From positions 549,001-613,000 of the forward strand of contig NC_017542.1 of NCBI RefSeq assembly GCF_000237325.1: a stretch of DNA of 64,000 nucleotides, in the 5' to 3' direction. This DNA comes from Paenibacillus polymyxa M1. GTDB taxonomy: Bacteria > Bacillota > Bacilli > Paenibacillales > Paenibacillaceae. The notes under the pieces were generated by a model. It saw only the letters and a program-made list of their open reading frames with translations. It had not been told where the DNA came from and did not search any database. The position numbers and the translations under genes are program-made. Below, piece by piece: positions 39,593 to 49,423 of the stretch. How positions within the stretch are numbered: the stretch's first letter is position 1; each line of letters begins with the position of its first letter.

Positions 39593-42235
39593 TTAGTCCG
39601 AGCGTTTGGACACGAGATATACCAGCTCCAGCGTCAGGATCGGCAGAAAAACAGAAGCGGGATAGGCCAGATAGCGCGGCTCCCACTGCGGCTTGAATTT
39701 ATCCTTAAAGCGTCGAAGCCCCTGGAAGCCGTAAAAATGTCCCCCGTATTGAAAAACGAGTCGAGCCAGCTTTTCCTCGCGCAATGCCTTTTCGCTTTGT
39801 CCTACCTGGGACAGCGGGGCCATGCCCAGGTTAAATGTCGTATATCCACTTTCCTTGGCCCACTCAATGACCCGTGTGAATAAGTAATCCATCGTTCCAT
39901 TGGGTGTGTCGGGCAGGTGACGCATCAGGTCGATAGAGACCGTCTGCCCATGATCATAAGCTGGGGCCATCGTAGCGAAAGCAATGACCTTCCCTTCGGA
40001 GTCTCTAAGCAATGCAATTGGAGCCAACTGAAGGTAAGATTCTTTGAACCAGCCGAGAGAATATCCCTTCTCCTTGCGCCCATCCAGCCAAATATCCGAA
40101 ATATGACGCATCTCCTCAATTAATGACGCCTCTAGAGGCGGCTGGACCATTTCGAATGAATAGCCTTCGCGGTCAAAGCGATTTTTGGCGCTGCGCAGCG
40201 CCTGATTGCTTTTGCCCGTTAGTGTAAAGGACTCGAGCGGCACGAGCGCCTCCTCGCCCAATTTAAAAAAGCGATAGCCGTTCTCGTGATAGATGGACAA
40301 ATATTCCGGTGATGCTTGGTAAAATACAGCCGTCAATGCATATCGATCCGCGAACCGTTGGAATTCCTGAATGGCTTCACTCACACGTTCTTTTGGACCG
40401 AGAGGGTCACCTAATACAATCAGTTTGTCCCGGCTGCGAGCATAGGGGAGAACCACCTGTTCGTCCTTAGTCCAATACAGATATTTATCGCCCAGAAAAA
40501 GCATATGAGAAACGAGGTTACCACCCTGTCGTTCCAAAAATTCTTTTAGCTTAACCAGCTCCTGTGCGTCGGGTAGATTACTGATGCTACGCTGAGGACG
40601 AAGAAAGAAATACACCGTCAGGAATACCCATGCCAAAATCAAACTAAATACGGCTGTAACTCCGTAATCGCTGCGGTTCATAAAAAAGTCCAGATGGACC
40701 TTGGCATGTATATGACGCATAAATGGTGTATTGGAGCCTGCCCCGATCATAAAATAAGCGCCGGTTACGAGTAGAGATAATCCGCCCCATATTAAAATGT
40801 TGTGCCGATTCAGCGGCGCACTGACCCGATAAAACCTTGAACGCGAAATCCACAGCATTAATGCCACGAACAGCAGGAAAAAGGCTTCTTCAAAATCCAG
40901 ACCTTTAGTGAAGGTGAAAATGGCTCCTGTCAGCAGAAGTATCAAGGTCAGCCGCAATGCTCTGCGAATACGCAGAGAGATTCCGTGGGACAGAACGACA
41001 AGCATAATTCCGATGATGACCGAGATTTCGTGCGATAAGCGCATAACGGGCAGGCTGAGCAAATGTTCAGCAAAACGGAGCCGATACAACAGACCAGGCG
41101 TAGCGGCCGACAACAGAAGCACCACGCCGGAGATGAGTACCAGTTTCCCAAGCGCCCATACCCCCAGATCGGCCAAAAACCGGAATTGACCAGGCCAGCC
41201 CCATACCTTCTGCCAGGCATTAAGGGAGTAATCCCAGCCTGTCTCAGCGAGCTGGCTCAGGCGCTCGTTACGCGGAATCATTTCCAGCGCGGCTAATACC
41301 AAGCCGATGAGCCACGGAATGATGTAATAAAAGACGCGAAAGACCAGCAGCACAGCCAGCGCCCGGTCCGAGTTGGCTCCTGCCATTTGCAGCCCGAGCA
41401 GGGCGATAATATCGAATGCACCGACTCCTCCGGGTGCAAGACTGATTAACCCCGCAATTGCGGCTATTACATAAATACCGAACACAGCATGGAGCGGCAG
41501 CTCATGGAGCAAGTGCGAGCCGATCCATGCAAAGGTAAGACCAGCCAGCAGCCATTCCAGCAGAGAGGCGCCAATGGAGGCAGAGATGGTGAACCAGGAG
41601 AGCTGTCCTTCTCCCTTGTTGAACCATGTGGCATACCTTTTGGAGCGCTGCATGATCAGAAATAGAGGCAGGTAAAGTGCCATTCCCCATAGTGCCCAAT
41701 GAAGCCATGGGTGAGCATCAAGCACAGGCTGCACCGGATACAAATGGACAATAGCACCCCAAGCTAGCAAAGATAGTCCGGTAATGACGACAGGCGAAAG
41801 AAATACGACTGCCGAGGTGATGACACCCAATGGCACACCGCTCTTTTTATACAGTACAGTACGTAGTCCAGCTCCTGTAAAGCCTGCAAAGCCGAAGACA
41901 TTATTGAAGGTATTGGAGATCCAGGCGTACCGAAATGTCGTTCCAGGCTTGACTTGAAGCTTGAAATGATGCCTGATTACATAATCGTAAGCACTCATAG
42001 CAGCCACGGCTACCAGGGAGAACAAGCCAATTTCGATGAGAAACGTGGCATCCATTCGCCGCAGCTCATGAAGCATCCGTGCCAGATTAAAGTCTTTTAG
42101 CTCTCGTCCAGCCTCCCATATAATAAAAGCCAGTACAGCCAGCGGTAGTAAAATACGCGTCAATCGCTGCCTGTAGATGGTCATCATATACTGTACGATT
42201 TTAAAGGATTGGAACGGTTTGTGATTTGAATTCAT
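39593..42235 (-). CDS. mprF: Phosphatidylglycerol lysyltransferase MprF
   Basis: 880 residues. The N-terminal half is a membrane flippase of about 14 helices (FNNVFGFAGFTGAGLRT, LISLAPGGVGAFDI). The C-terminal cytosolic synthase domain (about 540-870) has QGGNLVSHMLFLGDKYLYW, ALRSAKNRFDREGYSF and MDYLFTRVIEWAKESGYTTFNLGMAPLS. It moves lysine (or alanine) from tRNA to phosphatidylglycerol and flips the lipid outward, which repels cationic peptides. AGCAGGTGA precedes the ATG. Stand-alone gene. Confidence 0.93.
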   Translation of the reverse strand: MNSNHKPFQSFKIVQYMMTIYRQRLTRILLPLAVLAFIIWEAGRELKDFNLARMLHELRRMDATFLIEIGLFSLVAVAAMSAYDYVIRHHFKLQVKPGTTFRYAWISNTFNNVFGFAGFTGAGLRTVLYKKSGVPLGVITSAVVFLSPVVITGLSLLAWGAIVHLYPVQPVLDAHPWLHWALWGMALYLPLFLIMQRSKRYATWFNKGEGQLSWFTISASIGASLLEWLLAGLTFAWIGSHLLHELPLHAVFGIYVIAAIAGLISLAPGGVGAFDIIALLGLQMAGANSDRALAVLLVFRVFYYIIPWLIGLVLAALEMIPRNERLSQLAETGWDYSLNAWQKVWGWPGQFRFLADLGVWALGKLVLISGVVLLLSAATPGLLYRLRFAEHLLSLPVMRLSHEISVIIGIMLVVLSHGISLRIRRALRLTLILLLTGAIFTFTKGLDFEEAFFLLFVALMLWISRSRFYRVSAPLNRHNILIWGGLSLLVTGAYFMIGAGSNTPFMRHIHAKVHLDFFMNRSDYGVTAVFSLILAWVFLTVYFFLRPQRSISNLPDAQELVKLKEFLERQGGNLVSHMLFLGDKYLYWTKDEQVVLPYARSRDKLIVLGDPLGPKERVSEAIQEFQRFADRYALTAVFYQASPEYLSIYHENGYRFFKLGEEALVPLESFTLTGKSNQALRSAKNRFDREGYSFEMVQPPLEASLIEEMRHISDIWLDGRKEKGYSLGWFKESYLQLAPIALLRDSEGKVIAFATMAPAYDHGQTVSIDLMRHLPDTPNGTMDYLFTRVIEWAKESGYTTFNLGMAPLSQVGQSEKALREEKLARLVFQYGGHFYGFQGLRRFKDKFKPQWEPRYLAYPASVFLPILTLELVYLVSKRSD

Positions 42236-42446
42236 AGATTCACCTGCTTGAAAAGGATAAGATTGAGACTGATAATGCGCGGAAACTTCCTGCCCAAATA
42301 AAAGGCTTCGTTATATTATACCTGTAATAATAGCTTGAATAACAACAGAAGGGTTACGAAATGGGAGTTCAGATTGATTGCTGTAAATAATTCCAATATA
42401 ATGATGGAATACCTAGTAAATTGCTTGGCAATGGAGCTGACTGAAC

Positions 42447-43208
42447 ATGAGTATATGGGATCGAAATCTTTTTATACGTCGATTGGAGCTATTGTGGCCT
42501 CCAGATGCTGACAGGAGCCAATACCCTTTTAACTTAAAGGCTCTTCAACAGTGGAATGAACTCAAATTCCATCCTTCCGTTACCTATATTGTTGGAGAAA
42601 ACGGTGTAGGTAAATCAACGCTTATGGAGGCAATCGCGGTTGCGTGGGGTTTTAATCCAGAGGGTGGCACTAAAAATTTCAACTTTTCTACACAAGCCAC
42701 GCATTCCTCGCTGCATGAGCATATTCGGTTGGTGAGAGGGGTTGAAAAACCGAGGGATGGCTTCTTTTTCCGGGCGGAGAGCTACTATAATGTGGCGACT
42801 CATATTGACGAGCTGGATCGAGAAGGAGGAGGGCGACCCATTCGGGATTCGTACGGGGGGAAGTCGCTGCATGAGCAGTCGCATGGCGAGTCTTTTTTTG
42901 CTGCATTTGTGCATCGGTTTGGAGGACAAGGATTGTATATTTTGGATGAGCCAGAGGCAGCGCTATCGCCTTTGCGTCAGATGGCCATGCTTGCCCGGAT
43001 TCATGAGCTTGTGCAGCAGGGATCACAGTTTATCATTTCTACCCATTCCCCCATCTTGATGTCTTATCCAGATTCGGTCCTGTATCATCTGACACATGAA
43101 GGGATCGACACACGGACGCTAGAGGAAACCGATCATTTTATCATTACCAAACAATTTCTGAATAACAAAGAAAGGTTATTGCAGGAGCTATTCGAAGATT
43201 CACCATAA
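42447..43208 (+). CDS. Predicted ATPase, ABC/SMC-like fold (COG3910 type)
   Basis: 253 residues. Walker A VGENGVGKSTLMEAI, signature-like SHGESFFAAF, Walker B LYILDEPEAALS and switch His in FIISTHSPILMSYP. No membrane segments, no nuclease domain and no long coiled coil, so it is a small stand-alone ATPase. Upstream gene mprF is divergent and the next gene is a GyrI-like protein 48 bp on, perhaps co-transcribed. Function unknown. Confidence 0.82.
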   Translation: MSIWDRNLFIRRLELLWPPDADRSQYPFNLKALQQWNELKFHPSVTYIVGENGVGKSTLMEAIAVAWGFNPEGGTKNFNFSTQATHSSLHEHIRLVRGVEKPRDGFFFRAESYYNVATHIDELDREGGGRPIRDSYGGKSLHEQSHGESFFAAFVHRFGGQGLYILDEPEAALSPLRQMAMLARIHELVQQGSQFIISTHSPILMSYPDSVLYHLTHEGIDTRTLEETDHFIITKQFLNNKERLLQELFEDSP

Positions 43209-43255
43209 GGATATAGTAAGTTTGGTAGTATCCACTTTGATGAGGAGGAAACCGT

Positions 43256-43774
43256 ATGAGTTCAAATCTCGATGTAGTTATTCAGCGGATATCCGCTTTC
43301 AAGGTAGCAGCGCTGACTGCGCGAGCCCCTTTTGCCGAATTGGGTGATGAGGTACGCAGACAGTGGCAACAAGTGCAACAGAACGTCCCAGAGAACCACT
43401 CAGGTCGTCTGAACGCGGATATGGGCTATGTGTTAACTCCCCAATGGACAGTTGTTGAGGAGAACGGAAGTACTGCGGTCAAGGTGGGCGTTAAAGTGTC
43501 CTCGTGGAATGAAGTACCGGATAGTCTTGAACGCATCGAGGTGCCCGAAGGAGAGTATGCAGTGACCCGTTTTCAGGGAGATCGAGAACGATTAAATACG
43601 ATTTATGATGATCTATTTGCTTGGTTGGACTGTAATGGCTATGAGCGTAATACGACAGAGGGGGTATATTGGATCGAGTCGAATCGACTAAAGCCGGTGA
43701 ATCCTTTTGATATTCCATCCGCAGAAATTCAGAAATTTGATTATGATATTGCGATTGCTATTGTACAAAAATAA
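43256..43774 (+). CDS. GyrI-like effector-binding domain protein
   Basis: 172 residues. The segments FKVAALTARAPFAELGD, VKVSSWNEVPDSLERIEVPEGEYAVTRFQG and NTTEGVYWIESNRL have the repeated strand-helix pattern of AraC_E_bind/GyrI (SHS2) domains that bind small hydrophobic ligands. No DNA-binding domain. GAGGAGGAAACC precedes the ATG. The MFS pump gene follows, so it may sense or buffer a pump substrate; this is inference. Confidence 0.75.
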   Translation: MSSNLDVVIQRISAFKVAALTARAPFAELGDEVRRQWQQVQQNVPENHSGRLNADMGYVLTPQWTVVEENGSTAVKVGVKVSSWNEVPDSLERIEVPEGEYAVTRFQGDRERLNTIYDDLFAWLDCNGYERNTTEGVYWIESNRLKPVNPFDIPSAEIQKFDYDIAIAIVQK

Positions 43775-43876
43775 AGGAGTAACATTCAGGGGTATCGGAA
43801 GTATTTTATGATTGTTATTTGCCTCCCACTCTATTAATATAATGAAGAGTTTTGCTGAAATGGTTGCAAAATAAGA

Positions 43877-43892
43877 ATTTCGTATACGAAAT
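43877..43892. promoter_or_regulatory. Perfect 16-bp palindrome in the MFS promoter region
   Basis: ATTTCGTATACGAAAT, 29 bp before the MFS start codon and just after a TTGCAA hexamer. Placement suggests a repressor operator of MarR or TetR kind; no such regulator gene is adjacent. Confidence 0.6.
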
Positions 43893-43920
43893 AAAGAACC
43901 TGAGGAGGACAAAACGCAAC

Positions 43921-45123
43921 ATGTCGGATTCACAACAATTGAAAATGGGACCGCTCGTCATTTTGATGATTAATATGTTTATTGCCATGCTGGGAATTGG
44001 ACTCATTATTCCGATCCTCCCCAAGTTCATGGGTTCCTTGGGAGGCAGTGGTGAAACGGGAGGCTATCTGGTTGCCGTGTTTGGCTTGACCCAGTTTATA
44101 TTTTCGCCGTTAGCGGGGGAATGGTCCGATAAATACGGACGTAAAAAAATGATTATTATCGGTCTGGTCATCATGACGGTGTCTTCTGTATTGTTTGCAA
44201 TTGGACACTCATTGACCATGCTGTATATTTCCCGTTTGCTTGGAGGCGCAGGAGCGGCATTTATGATCCCTCCAATGATGGCTTATATTGCCGACATCAC
44301 AACAGTCCATAACCGAGGCAGAGGAATGGGGCTGTTGGGGGCCGCGATGTCGCTTGGTTTTGTGATTGGTCCTGGTGTAGGTGGTTTGCTGGCAGATATC
44401 TCGCTTCGTACACCCTTATACGTTTCGGCGGCGGTATCAGGTTTAGCGGCACTGATCTCATTGATTTTACTGCCCGAAACCTTGTCGTTGGAGAAGCAGT
44501 TGAAGTTTCGAAATGTTAAGGTGAAACGGGACAATGTGATTAAACAGTTTGCGCTGTCTTTCCGCAAGCCGTACTTTATGCTGTTGATTATGATATTCAC
44601 GTTAACCTTTGGCCTGACGCATTTTGAAACGATGTTTCCGTTCTTTGTAACAGGCAAGTTTCATTACAATGAACGTGATATTGCTATCATTATTACGGTA
44701 GGTGCGTTGGTCGGAACTATAATTCAAGCTGTGGTCATTAGTCCGATGTTGAACCGTTTTGGTGAAAAAGGTGTGATTATCGGTTCTTTTCTGTTTTCCG
44801 CGATTTCCCTTGTGCTTATGTTGCTCTCAGGGAACTTCTATTATGTACTCGGAGTATCGCTTATCTTCTTTACCGCTACGTCGTTGCTGCGACCAGCCAT
44901 TAATACTGCTTTATCCAAAATGGCAGGGGATGAGCAGGGAGTTGCAGCCGGGATGAACAATGCTTATATGAGTATTGGTAATATTTTGGGACCTGCGCTT
45001 GCTGGTACATTGTTTGAGGTGCATATCAATTTGCCGTACATTTTTGGGGCGGTCATTCTCATGCTTAGTTTGGGGCTGGCTGTAAAATGGAAAAGCAGAG
45101 ATACGCAATCCACAGCGGTTTAA
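43921..45123 (+). CDS. MFS drug/H+ antiporter
   Basis: 400 residues, twelve membrane helices. The first helices IAMLGIGLIIPILPKFM and the loop 2-3 motif GEWSDKYGRKKMIIIG are the DHA1 pattern of Bmr/Blt/NorA/TetA pumps; motif C-like GFVIGPGVGGLLAD lies in helix 5. Start 43921 follows GAGGAGG; the upstream TTG at 43852 is inside the promoter region. Substrates unknown. Confidence 0.88.
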   Translation: MSDSQQLKMGPLVILMINMFIAMLGIGLIIPILPKFMGSLGGSGETGGYLVAVFGLTQFIFSPLAGEWSDKYGRKKMIIIGLVIMTVSSVLFAIGHSLTMLYISRLLGGAGAAFMIPPMMAYIADITTVHNRGRGMGLLGAAMSLGFVIGPGVGGLLADISLRTPLYVSAAVSGLAALISLILLPETLSLEKQLKFRNVKVKRDNVIKQFALSFRKPYFMLLIMIFTLTFGLTHFETMFPFFVTGKFHYNERDIAIIITVGALVGTIIQAVVISPMLNRFGEKGVIIGSFLFSAISLVLMLLSGNFYYVLGVSLIFFTATSLLRPAINTALSKMAGDEQGVAAGMNNAYMSIGNILGPALAGTLFEVHINLPYIFGAVILMLSLGLAVKWKSRDTQSTAV

Positions 45124-45139
45124 TGTTGTTTTTTCTGTA

Positions 45140-45215
45140 AAATAGTCTCTTTTGGTGTGAACTGTGGCGTTCTTATGAACTACTACAGATTACAGCGGAA
45201 GAGGCTATTTTTTTG
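45140..45215 (+). terminator. Terminator with long loop after the MFS gene
   Basis: AAATAGTCTCTT pairs with AAGAGGCTATTT around a 47-nt loop, followed by TTTT. Confidence 0.6.
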
Positions 45216-45347
45216 CATACATAGCCAAATGTTAATGAAACGGCAGAATCTTGGGTAATAATGCATGATAAGTTTATAACCAGTTAGAAATTAGAACTTA
45301 AAAGTCGGATAACTTGTGAGGAATACGCTAAAAGGAGCTGAGATCGG

Positions 45348-46400
45348 ATGAAAGAGCGGAATGAGCAGTTATTTTATATAGGAACTTATGCGTCTCGTGA
45401 GGAAAGAGGAATTTATATAGGCTCTTTGCATACGGACAATGGTGATTTGCGTATGGTTGGAGGTGTGGAAGGAATAGAGAGACCTTCTTTTCTGGCACTG
45501 CATCCGAATGGGGCGAAGTTGTATGCTGCCAGTGAAACAGACCAAGGCGAACTGTACACATATCAGGTGAACAACCAGACGGGGGAATTGCATCCTTTGG
45601 ATCGAAAAGGAACGGAGGGAGCACATACTTGCTATGTATCCGTAACAACAGATGGACGATATGTGCTGGCTTCTAACTATTCTGGGGGCAATGCCGTTGT
45701 ATTCCCTGCAACAGTTGCTGGAGGGTTGGGAGACATGTCGGGGCAGGTTCAGCATACGGGGTCAGGGATTCGCCAGGACCGCCAGGATACGCCACATCCA
45801 CACTCGATTATTCCTGATCCTTCAGGACAGTATGCTATGGTATGTGATCTGGGGCTGGATCAGATTATAGGTTATCGTTTGACAGAGGATGGGAAATTGG
45901 TAACCCACCGTGAGACAGATTTGCCACCTGGTTCCGGCCCACGTCATCTGGTTTTTCATCCCTCGGGTCGATATGCCTTTGTCGCCAATGAATTGAATAA
46001 TACCGTTACTGTGTTTGGTTATAACGAACGTAATGGTAAGCTTACCTTGCTGCAAAGTCTGTCCACACTGCCAGAAGGCATTATCGATGTAGAAAATACA
46101 GCAGCGGATATTCGGATTACACCCTGTGGACGTTTTCTGTATGTATCCAATCGAGGACATGACAGCATCGTACTCTACCATGTCGATCTAGACAGCGGGA
46201 AGCTGAAGACGATTGAATGGGTCGAGACTTTCGGCAGTACGGCGCGTAACTTCAACATCTTGTCTGGTTATTTGCTAGTGGCGAATCAAGAGGGAAACAA
46301 CGTCGTATCCTTTGCTATCCATGGGGATGATGGACGGTTGACCCGAACGGGATATGTATTGGAGGTTCCTTCACCAGTTTGTATTGAACCTGTACGCTAA
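45348..46400 (+). CDS. pgl: 6-phosphogluconolactonase, beta-propeller type
   Basis: 350 residues. Seven-bladed propeller repeats: RPSFLALHPNGAKLYAASE, CYVSVTTDGRYVLASNYSGGN, HPHSIIPDPSGQYAMVCDLG, GPRHLVFHPSGRYAFVANEL, ADIRITPCGRFLYVSNRG. The YkgB/Pgl family hydrolyses 6-phosphogluconolactone in the pentose phosphate pathway. Unrelated in fold to NagB-type lactonases. AAAAGGAGC precedes the ATG. It and gntK act in neighbouring steps but lie 20 kb apart. Confidence 0.85.
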   Translation: MKERNEQLFYIGTYASREERGIYIGSLHTDNGDLRMVGGVEGIERPSFLALHPNGAKLYAASETDQGELYTYQVNNQTGELHPLDRKGTEGAHTCYVSVTTDGRYVLASNYSGGNAVVFPATVAGGLGDMSGQVQHTGSGIRQDRQDTPHPHSIIPDPSGQYAMVCDLGLDQIIGYRLTEDGKLVTHRETDLPPGSGPRHLVFHPSGRYAFVANELNNTVTVFGYNERNGKLTLLQSLSTLPEGIIDVENTAADIRITPCGRFLYVSNRGHDSIVLYHVDLDSGKLKTIEWVETFGSTARNFNILSGYLLVANQEGNNVVSFAIHGDDGRLTRTGYVLEVPSPVCIEPVR

Positions 46401-46450
46401 TTACATAGCGCATGGCAAAAAGAGGCCAGTAAAATAGGATGAGAAAGTAA

Positions 46451-46498
46451 AACACGGCGCTTTGTCTCCCAAGAAAGGCATGGGCAAAACGCCGTGTT
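46451..46498 (-). terminator. Terminator of the ArsR-type regulator gene
   Basis: AACACGGCGTTTTG..CAAAGCGCCGTGTT on the minus strand followed by TTACTTT. Confidence 0.7.
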
Positions 46499-46520
46499 CA
46501 GGTTTTGAATGGTCTAATGA

Positions 46521-47477
46521 TTACTTGCTGCTATCGCCAGCTTCTACCGTTGCTGTTTTGGTATGGTTTTCCGCAGGTTTGTAGTACAAACGGAACAGGA
46601 TATCCTGGTTATAGTTACCGAATCCGGTACCGAACAGGGTTACCCCTCCAACATGCTGTGCATCATCCAAAATGGCAATACGGAATTTCCATTGCTTCTG
46701 ATCAATCAGTACGTCGCTTAGAGTCACATCGGATATCTGCTTGCCATCCATAAACGTACCTTCGGACGTAACGCGAAGTCTCTTAAGCAGGCCATATTGA
46801 TTGATAAAATCAGGCCACCATGAAGGTGTATATTTACCACGATTATCACCGAAATCCCCCGGACTGGTCCAAGTGCCCAAATTCACATCATTTAGAAAAA
46901 ACGTGATGTCTGAAGGCCAATTATCATTGGTAAAAGGGGCCTCCGATGATAATTCCATCGAAATTTCCAGTTCCTCAGCTTTTTGACTGGACAATAGGAA
47001 ATTCGGCACTTTATAATCCATATACCCTTGGCTAAACCACAGAATTTTGGAATTGAAGCGCTCAGGGTCTAAGAACGAACGAGGCTCATCGAATTCTCCG
47101 ATAATCTTTTCGACGGTGGCTAGGCCGCAGGTTGCCTGAATTTCAAAATCTGTAAAGTGTCCCACGGAAATCTCCGTCTGATGAAATTGCCGTACATCCT
47201 GCTGATAGCGTGGCATGGCGATTTCAATTTTGTCCGTAGCCAATGAGCATACCTTCTGAACCCCGCCTCGTCCGGGCAGCATTTTAGTCGAAATAATGGA
47301 TGCTCTCTCCAGTTTCTTAACATGCATGGTCATAATCGCACTACTGAGTCCCAGGGCTTCCGCCAGCTCACGTATATTCATAGGCTTCTCCGCAAGCAGA
47401 ACAATCATGTTCAGCCGAACCTCACTGGCCAGCGCTTCATAAACGGGAAGTGATTTTTCAGAAATGTCCAGTTGCAT
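46521..47477 (-). CDS. ArsR-type winged-helix regulator with large C-terminal sensor domain
   Basis: 318 residues. The N-terminal winged helix (1-85) is ArsR-like (YEALASEVRLNMIVLLAEKP, LAEALGLSSAIMTMHVKKLE). The long C-terminal part (about 140-310, DITFFLNDVNLGTWTSPGDFG, WWPDFINQYGLLKRL) looks beta-rich, perhaps a jelly-roll ligand domain, and is unlike metal-sensing ArsR proteins. Start 47477 sits behind GGAGGAACT; the longer frame to 47636 lacks a ribosome site. Ligand and targets unknown; no partner gene nearby. Confidence 0.75.
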   Translation of the reverse strand: MQLDISEKSLPVYEALASEVRLNMIVLLAEKPMNIRELAEALGLSSAIMTMHVKKLERASIISTKMLPGRGGVQKVCSLATDKIEIAMPRYQQDVRQFHQTEISVGHFTDFEIQATCGLATVEKIIGEFDEPRSFLDPERFNSKILWFSQGYMDYKVPNFLLSSQKAEELEISMELSSEAPFTNDNWPSDITFFLNDVNLGTWTSPGDFGDNRGKYTPSWWPDFINQYGLLKRLRVTSEGTFMDGKQISDVTLSDVLIDQKQWKFRIAILDDAQHVGGVTLFGTGFGNYNQDILFRLYYKPAENHTKTATVEAGDSSK

Positions 47478-47644
47478 AGTTCCTCCAATTCTAACGCACA
47501 TCATAAATTGATGGTAGTTTAACATATATGGATTTTTTTCAATATTAATACATATAAAACGATATGATTTACATTTATATAAACAATATACCCTTTCCTT
47601 GATCGTTGGCACAAGCCTAACCCCGTAAAAAGCCAAAAATTGTT

Positions 47645-47697
47645 CAAAAAACAGGACACCCCATAAACTCTTTCTTTGTGTGTTGGGATGTCCTGTG
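47645..47697 (-). terminator. Terminator of the 47753-48721 gene
   Basis: On the minus strand ACAGGACATCCC..GGGGTGTCCTGT followed by TTTTTG. Confidence 0.8.
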
Positions 47698-47752
47698 ATG
47701 GTATATGATTTGCGGGATGTATACAGGATCTAATTTCAGGCGCAACGGGTGT

Positions 47753-48721
47753 TTAGGACCGCATATGTTCATCAGCCAAAGAAGAATCAGCGGTTGTATC
47801 TTTGTCAGTTGCGTGTAATTCCTGATGCTGCGAAGCATCGGCCTTCATCAAGCTGGGATGACCCACATAAGGACGATCACTTCGCGAGCGGCCTCGGGTA
47901 AGTCGGAAGCCAATCAAGAACAGCACAAGCTGTGCAGCCAGTATGTAGGGAGACGCTTCTGGCCCGAGCCACTGAAACAGGGCGACAACGGCAATGACCA
48001 TACATAACAGGCTTGTTGGGAAATGGGATGCCGTCACGTCCAGATCATTTTGTCTACGCAGGGTCATCAGACGATAGACATACAGCAAGGCGATCAAGCC
48101 AGAAACGAACCTTATCCATGCATACCCTATAAGCCATGATACAGATTGTGTGGTGTCGGGTAGACTAACATCGACATGACTGTAAGTCATCAGTTCCACA
48201 ACCAGTCTTGAGGTCAACCAGACGATTCCCGCCAGCGTCAGCGGACCGGCCGCTGGGCGTAATAGCTTCCATAATGCTGTTCCCCAGCCTGGAGCATGGG
48301 ATTCCAGCAGAACAAGTCGCCGTTCCTCGATCAGTTTGTTCATTTCACGCTCCAGTGACTTGAGAAGCAATTCCCTGCGGAATGGATCACATTCCCGCAG
48401 GGATGCTTGAACCTGCTCTTGAAGGTGAGGGGTCAAATAGGGGGCGGCCTTAGCCTCCTGAAGAGCATGGATTAGTCCATGCTGGTGCTGCTGCTTTTCG
48501 CTGTTGTTGATCGCGTTCTGGGTAGCAGTCTGGAGATAACCAGCTAACCGCCCATAGATACGCAGTGATTCCTGTAATTCTTCGAGCCGCTGCTGACGCG
48601 AATTCCGAAGCTGGGCTGCACTATGAACATACAGCCATACCAGCAAGGATAACGCCAGCAGGAAGGCGATCAGACCGGGTGAGATATATGCGACTAATGC
48701 CGCGAAGTCCGTCGGGGACAC
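47753..48721 (-). CDS. Membrane protein of unknown function
   Basis: 322 residues. One helix at the N-terminus (ISPGLIAFLLALSLLVWLYV), then a cytosolic, partly coiled helical region of about 130 residues (RQQRLEELQESLRIYGRLAGYL, LKSLEREMNKLIEERRLVLLE), then four or five helices and a polar tail. GTG start at 48721 behind AAGGAGGGA; the TTG at 48727 touches that site. No family recognised. Confidence 0.7.
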   Translation of the reverse strand: MSPTDFAALVAYISPGLIAFLLALSLLVWLYVHSAAQLRNSRQQRLEELQESLRIYGRLAGYLQTATQNAINNSEKQQHQHGLIHALQEAKAAPYLTPHLQEQVQASLRECDPFRRELLLKSLEREMNKLIEERRLVLLESHAPGWGTALWKLLRPAAGPLTLAGIVWLTSRLVVELMTYSHVDVSLPDTTQSVSWLIGYAWIRFVSGLIALLYVYRLMTLRRQNDLDVTASHFPTSLLCMVIAVVALFQWLGPEASPYILAAQLVLFLIGFRLTRGRSRSDRPYVGHPSLMKADASQHQELHATDKDTTADSSLADEHMRS

Positions 48722-48864
48722 CCGCAATCCCTCCTTCCATTGTTCTTTCTACACTATTGCACAGACCACACAGGCATTTCAAGGGCTTGTATATCTCTAA
48801 ACCAAGAACTATGAAGTATTTTTTGGTAAAATAGACAAGATTACAGCAGGAAGGGAGATTCGGC

Positions 48865-49338
48865 ATGAATAAAAATATAGATTTTGCAACAGAACATCAT
48901 GAGACATCGAATCAACCGTACGAGCTGCTTCGCGTAGATTACGCTATTCCAGCCGTCGAGGAATATCAGGCTTTACGCAAGGAGGCTGGTTTGTCGCAAA
49001 TTACGGAAGAAGCGGCAGCTAAGGGCTTGCCGAACAGCCTATTTGCTGTAACGCTACGGCTTGGACAGGAATTGATCGGGATGGGCCGGGTGAGCGGTGA
49101 TGGCGGTGTGTTTTTTCTGGTTACGGATATTGCAGTCAAGCCTTCCCATCAGGGGAAGGGTTATGGACGTAAGCTTATGGAAGAGATTATGGAGTATTTG
49201 AAACGGGAGGTTCCGGCGGGCAGCTTTGCAACGCTGATTGCGGATAAGCCAGCCGACCGGTTATATGCGCAGTTCGGTTTCCAACTGGTCAGTCCAAGGT
49301 CGGAAGGGATGTACTGGCGACAGCCGGGAGAACTGTAA
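48865..49338 (+). CDS. GNAT-family N-acetyltransferase
   Basis: 157 residues. Acetyl-CoA site in ITDIAV-like VTDIAVKPSHQGKGYGRKLMEEI (R/Q-x-x-G-x-G/A loop is QGKGYG), and a C-terminal strand ADKPADRLYAQFGFQLVSP. It transfers acetyl groups to an unknown amine. GGAAGGGAG precedes the ATG. Confidence 0.85.
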   Translation: MNKNIDFATEHHETSNQPYELLRVDYAIPAVEEYQALRKEAGLSQITEEAAAKGLPNSLFAVTLRLGQELIGMGRVSGDGGVFFLVTDIAVKPSHQGKGYGRKLMEEIMEYLKREVPAGSFATLIADKPADRLYAQFGFQLVSPRSEGMYWRQPGEL

Positions 49339-49423
49339 GCTGAAATCCTGCACGAGTTTGAGCTGGTTATAAAACGGATAAATAACAGTAAGAAAATTAT
49401 AGATAGGAAGAAGGCACGTTACT

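Noticed and set aside
47644..47838. 64-codon minus-strand frame over a terminator
   Set aside because: It overlaps the end of the membrane-protein gene in another frame and reads through its terminator.
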